Origin: Deltaproteobacteria bacterium
Lineage (GTDB): Bacteria; Myxococcota_A; UBA9042; PHBI01; JACKFB01
DNA: 50,915 bases
Assembly (NCBI GenBank): GCA_020632695.1
Contig: JACKFB010000027.1
Span: 1 to 50,915, forward strand
Direction: 5' to 3'
A program made the translations under genes and the position numbers. Each line of letters starts with the position of its first letter. The first letter of the stretch is position 1. Shown here one piece after another: positions 47,793 to 50,915 of the stretch. Under the pieces are notes generated by a model that saw nothing but the letters and a program-made list of their open reading frames with translations, was not told the DNA's origin and did no database searches.

Positions 47793-49880
47793 TCAGACCT
47801 CGGCCAGGGCGTCGAGCCGGGCGGCGATCCCGTGTTCGAGGTGGAGGCCAGCCTCGAACGAGGTCAGCAGCGTGCGCCGGAAGACGTCGCCCGGAATCCG
47901 CAACAGGACGCTGGCCTCGAGGGCGCGGACCGTCGCGGTGCGCTGGCCGCCTCGAAGCGGGGCGATCTCCCCGAAGTACTCGCCGGGCCCCAGCTCGGTG
48001 ACGCGGCGCGGAGCGCCTTGCGACGCCTGGTACTCCACGGCGACGCGACCGTCGCGGATGGCGTAGACGGCGTCGCCAGATTGGCCCTGCTCGACGACTG
48101 CGGCGTCGGCGGGGACGCGCTGGGTGTCGATGGCCGCCAGCAGCTCGGCGAAGGCGGCCGCCGGTACCCCCGCGAGGAAGGGCAGCCTGCGGACCACCGA
48201 GGCGCTGCGCACGCGGGCTTCCACCGACCGGGCCTGGTCGCCAGCGGCGGACGCCACGGCGGCCGCGTCGAGGGTCAGCAGGGACACCGCGGTCTTCGCG
48301 ACGACGGTCGTAGGCCGGGGCTCGGGTGGCTCGACGAGGGCGCTCATGCCGAAGAAATCGCCGGGCCCCAGCGCCGCGACCTCGTGCTCGAGGCCGCTGA
48401 CCTCGCGCAGGCGCACGCTGCATCGTCCGGAGGCGAGCACGCCGAGCCAGGGGTCGAGGGCGCCGGCGGTGGCGAGGACCTGGCCGGGGGCGAACTCGCG
48501 GCGTTGCAACGCCGCGGCGAGCGCGTCGCGGGCGCTGGGTTCGAGGCCGGCGAAGAGCACGCTCGAGGCGTGGCTGGCGAGGAAGGCGCGGCGGTCGGCG
48601 GCGTCCGCCGGCACGGCCTCCGGCACGGCGGCGTGAGGCGGTGGGCGCAGGAGCTGCCAGAGCCAACGGGTCATGAGCGCCACCAAGGCGAGGAGCACCG
48701 CCAGCACGAGGAAGGTGAGGGTGGCAGCCAGCGCCACGCCCAGGACCGCGTCGACATCGACCGGCGCCGCTGGCGAGAGCACGCGCACCAGGGAGCGGGT
48801 GCCCTGGCGCACGGAGTCGGGCACCCAGACGGCCAGCAGCAGGCCGAAGACGAGGAGGATGTGGAGGAGCGCGAGGACGGCGAGGGTCAGGTAGCGTCGC
48901 TCGGGTGCTCCGAGGGCGCGGCGACTCAGGAGGTCGTCGCCGACGCGACGCAGGAGGAAGGCCATCGCGCGGCGGCGCAGGTCGGGGATGCGGGCGGTGA
49001 TGCCGGCGATGGAGCGGCCGTCGGTGCGCAGATAGGGGGCCAGGTCGATGAGGAGGAGGATGGAGGCCGTGGCGGCGAGGATGCGGGCGAAGGGCGCGCG
49101 GGCCGCGAGAAAGGCGAGGCCGGCGGCTCCGGAGGTGAGGGCCAGGGCGGAGAGGCCGGAGAGGGCGACGTGCAGGCGGGTGTGGGCGCTGGCGGCGCGG
49201 CGCTCGCGGAGGTCCAGCCCGAGGTGGGCGACGGCGAGGGTCAGGCGGAGGCCGCCGCTGTGGATGGCGCTGCCGGCGGCGCGGAGCGTCCAGGCTTGGG
49301 CGAGGGCGCGGGCGGAGAGGCACAGCGCCAGGGCGAGGTAGACGAGGGCGATCTCGCGCAGGGACGAGGCGGCGGCGCCGACGGGGCTGATGAGCGCGCG
49401 CAGGAGACCCTCGTGCGACGCGACCAGCCAGCTGACCATCAGGGTCGCGAAGGCGGCGAGGTGCAACGCTGGCAGCGCGGCGCGGGGCAACAGCCGGCCG
49501 GGGGCGGCGAGGGGGGCGAGCGCAGGGGTGAAGAGGCGGAGGTCCGCGAGGCGCGCGAGGCGGGAGGGGCGGGTGGCCGTGGCGCCGACGAGGCGCAGCT
49601 GGTCGGGGGTCATGCCCTCGAGCAGCCCGGCGCGGTGCAGCCGCCGCAAGAGGTCGACGATGCCGAGGGGGCCCAGGGGCGGCGAGAGCTCGAGGCCACG
49701 GGCGACGATCACGTCGAGGCCGGTCTCGCCATCGAGCCAGGCGAGCGCGGGGACTTCGGCCTCTCCCACGTCCATGTAGGAGCGGGCGCGGTCCCCGACG
49801 AGCAGGACGCGCCCAGGTGCCGGGGAGCGCCGCCGACAATCCGCGGCGAGTCGCGGACGGATTTGGGCGAGTGGGTGCAT
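47793..49880 (-). CDS. Membrane protein: PqqD-like N-terminus, degenerate M50 core, two cNMP-binding domains
   Basis: 695 residues. Residues about 37-88 resemble a PqqD-like winged helix (VPALAWLDGETGLDVIV ... LGIVDLLRRLHRAGLL). Residues about 120-400 hold at least six hydrophobic helices and follow the layout of M50/site-2-protease-like peptide exporters, ending in LIDLAPYLRTDGRSIAGI (cf. N/D-x-x-P-x-x-P/R-x-DG). But the zinc HExxH is replaced by LSARALAQAW, so no protease activity is expected. Two cNMP-binding folds follow at about 450-560 (GPGDFFGMSALVEP, the phosphate-cassette Glu replaced by Met) and 570-695 (GPGEYFGEIAPLRGGQRTAT, intact G-E ... R-T-A). Probably a cyclic-nucleotide-responsive membrane protein. 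Divergent from another cNMP gene. Confidence 0.75.
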   Translation of the reverse strand: MHPLAQIRPRLAADCRRRSPAPGRVLLVGDRARSYMDVGEAEVPALAWLDGETGLDVIVARGLELSPPLGPLGIVDLLRRLHRAGLLEGMTPDQLRLVGATATRPSRLARLADLRLFTPALAPLAAPGRLLPRAALPALHLAAFATLMVSWLVASHEGLLRALISPVGAAASSLREIALVYLALALCLSARALAQAWTLRAAGSAIHSGGLRLTLAVAHLGLDLRERRAASAHTRLHVALSGLSALALTSGAAGLAFLAARAPFARILAATASILLLIDLAPYLRTDGRSIAGITARIPDLRRRAMAFLLRRVGDDLLSRRALGAPERRYLTLAVLALLHILLVFGLLLAVWVPDSVRQGTRSLVRVLSPAAPVDVDAVLGVALAATLTFLVLAVLLALVALMTRWLWQLLRPPPHAAVPEAVPADAADRRAFLASHASSVLFAGLEPSARDALAAALQRREFAPGQVLATAGALDPWLGVLASGRCSVRLREVSGLEHEVAALGPGDFFGMSALVEPPEPRPTTVVAKTAVSLLTLDAAAVASAAGDQARSVEARVRSASVVRRLPFLAGVPAAAFAELLAAIDTQRVPADAAVVEQGQSGDAVYAIRDGRVAVEYQASQGAPRRVTELGPGEYFGEIAPLRGGQRTATVRALEASVLLRIPGDVFRRTLLTSFEAGLHLEHGIAARLDALAEV

Positions 49881-50011
49881 TGCTTCGGCGGCTTGTCAGG
49901 GGGCGTCGACGCTAGCACAATGGTGCGATGCGTCCAGTCGGAGTGTGACCCCCCGACATCGGCCCGCGCTTGCCCGCCGTGGCGTGCCAGCCGACGACGG
50001 GGAGGACCCGC

Positions 50012-50018
50012 GGAGGAG
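50012..50018 (+). promoter_or_regulatory. Ribosome-binding site of the right-edge cNMP gene
   Basis: GGAGGAG sits four bases before ATG 50023. The 142-base gap 49881-50022 is the divergent promoter region between the two cNMP-domain genes. Confidence 0.7.
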
Positions 50019-50022
50019 TGCG

Positions 50023-50915
50023 ATGCGCCCGCTGCTCGAAATCCTGGAACAGGCACCGGTGTTTGCGGGCTTGACCCGGGCCCACCTGGTGGCGCTGGTG
50101 CCGCGCATGAAGGGCATCCGGGCTCAGCCGGGGCAGCATCTGGTGCGGCAAGGCGAGGACGGGGATGCCGTCTTCATCGTGCTGGACGGGCGGCTGGCGG
50201 TGCGTTGCGAAGACGGCCCCTGGGGGAGTCTGCGCGTCGCCGAGCTGGGCGCGGGCGACGTGGTCGGGGACATGGCGTGGCTGGACCCGGGGCCGCGGTC
50301 GGCCAGTGTGCGAGCGCTGGAGACGGTGCACGTGGCGAGACTGGACCGCAGCACCTACGAGGTCATCGTGCGGGAGGCTCCGGCGTTGGCGGTCGCCATC
50401 CTCGATGGCGTCGCCGCGGTGGTGGCCGGGCGGCTCGAGCGCACCAACCGCATGCTGGTCGACGTGCTGGGCGGGGACCGGGGGGGCGGCGGTGCCGGGG
50501 CGAAGGCAGGCGCCGATGAGGGGTTGCCCTACGCCGGCGAGGTGGTGGTCAGCGGGCTGAAGGACACGCCGGGTTTCGGCGCGCTGGACATGCGGAGCCT
50601 GGGCGAGTGGGCTCCGGCGCGGGTGTGGGGGCCGGGGGAGGTCCTGTGCCGTCAGGGGGAGGTCGGGGACCGGTGCTTCATCCTGGTGCGGGGCGAGGTG
50701 GAGGTGGCGCGCGAGCTGGAGCGGGACAAGGTGCTGGCGCGGCTCGGCCAGGGCGAGGTCGTCGGGCAGCTCGCGCTGATCGCCGACGGTCCGCGGACGG
50801 CGACGGTGCGGACGGTGCAGACGACGGTGGGGCTGGTGCTGACGCGGGCGGCGCTGCGCCGGCTCATCGACTCGGGCGCGCCGGCCGGGCTGATGATGCT
50901 GGAGCGGACGGTGGT
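50023..50915 (+). CDS. Double cyclic-nucleotide-binding-domain protein, 3' end outside window
   Basis: 297 codons read with no stop before the right edge. First cNMP domain at about 10-125: LEILEQAPVFAGLTRAHLVA, GQHLVRQGEDGDAVFIVLDG, and GAGDVVGDMAWLDPGPRSASV. Second at about 190-297: ALDMRSLGEWAPARVWGPGE, VLCRQGEVGDRCFILVRGEV and GQGEVVGQLALIADGPRTAT. In the phosphate-binding cassette the usual Glu of G-E-x-A is Asp in the first and Gln in the second, while the Arg of R-S-A / R-T-A is kept, so ligand binding may be altered. A Gly/Ala linker (GGDRGGGGAGAKAGA) separates the domains. No signal peptide or transmembrane helix seen. The C-terminal output domain, if any, is beyond the window. Confidence 0.85.
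   Translation, partial: MRPLLEILEQAPVFAGLTRAHLVALVPRMKGIRAQPGQHLVRQGEDGDAVFIVLDGRLAVRCEDGPWGSLRVAELGAGDVVGDMAWLDPGPRSASVRALETVHVARLDRSTYEVIVREAPALAVAILDGVAAVVAGRLERTNRMLVDVLGGDRGGGGAGAKAGADEGLPYAGEVVVSGLKDTPGFGALDMRSLGEWAPARVWGPGEVLCRQGEVGDRCFILVRGEVEVARELERDKVLARLGQGEVVGQLALIADGPRTATVRTVQTTVGLVLTRAALRRLIDSGAPAGLMMLERTV

Noticed and set aside
47274..50519. A plus-strand open frame of about 1080 codons across the M50-like/cNMP gene
   Set aside because: Low-complexity Gly/Glu/Arg product antisense to a gene with clear cNMP domains. Its 3' part is out of frame with the real cNMP gene at 50023.

Overview
The window is very GC-rich (about 70% or more over most of its length) and gene-dense. It looks like the chromosome of a Gram-negative bacterium of the Myxococcota or a related deltaproteobacterial group. 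The reasons are: many lipoproteins with Asp/Ala/Thr/Ser-rich linkers after the lipobox Cys, a MYXO-CTERM-like C-terminal sorting tail, cyclic-nucleotide-binding-domain proteins, large secreted proteins, and frequent GTGA/ATGA 4-nt gene overlaps. This assignment is an inference from style, not from a marker gene. No rRNA, tRNA or CRISPR array was seen.

Layout. 0-2.6 kb: a guanyl-specific RNase (RNase Sa/T1 class, open at the left edge) overlapping a barstar-like inhibitor, then an unusual fusion of an RlmD/TrmA-type 23S rRNA m5U methyltransferase with an RluA-type pseudouridine synthase. 2.6-6.8 kb: a putative outer-membrane protein, then a PqqD-domain/Tat-signal protein followed by a 2OG-Fe(II) oxygenase/ATP-grasp fusion and a VOC protein. 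This is a candidate peptide- or protein-modification locus. 6.9-13.6 kb: five tightly coupled genes for two PQQ-like beta-propeller exported proteins, a DUF3311 protein, a sodium:solute symporter and an ANL-type adenylate-forming enzyme. 13.8-18.2 kb (lower GC): a secreted metzincin-like metalloprotease, a lipoprotein with a duplicated ten-cysteine module, and a small lipoprotein.

18.3-20.6 kb: a flavodoxin-fold quinone reductase and a surface protein with a MYXO-CTERM-like tail. 20.6-24.0 kb (lower GC): a DUF1835-like protein and a type II restriction-modification unit (m5C methyltransferase, candidate endonuclease, Vsr nickase). 24.1-31.9 kb: an aldo/keto reductase and a run of lipoproteins (glycosidase-like, Thr/Ser/Asp-repeat, dockerin-like, small). 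31.9-33.25 kb: a REP-associated tyrosine transposase (RAYT) whose two ends are each tandemly doubled. 33.3-37.3 kb: Tat-exported cupin lipoprotein, AraC regulator, amidase, small unknown protein.

37.3-43.0 kb: a NodU/CmcH-type carbamoyltransferase with a degenerate radical-SAM-like N-terminal half, a membrane SGNH hydrolase, and a truncated O-methyltransferase remnant. 43.0-47.2 kb: a coupled SDR/Baeyer-Villiger monooxygenase pair, a membrane protein with an LRAFxDD-type domain, and a lipoprotein. 47.3-50.9 kb: a GspG-like pseudopilin behind a membrane protein that combines a PqqD-like N-terminus, a protease-dead M50-like core and two cNMP-binding domains, divergent from a second double-cNMP protein cut by the right edge.

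The most promising unknowns are the PqqD/2OG-ATP-grasp locus (3611-6249), the degenerate-M50/cNMP/pseudopilin locus (47298-50915), the radical-SAM-like/carbamoyltransferase fusion, and the doubled-end RAYT element.
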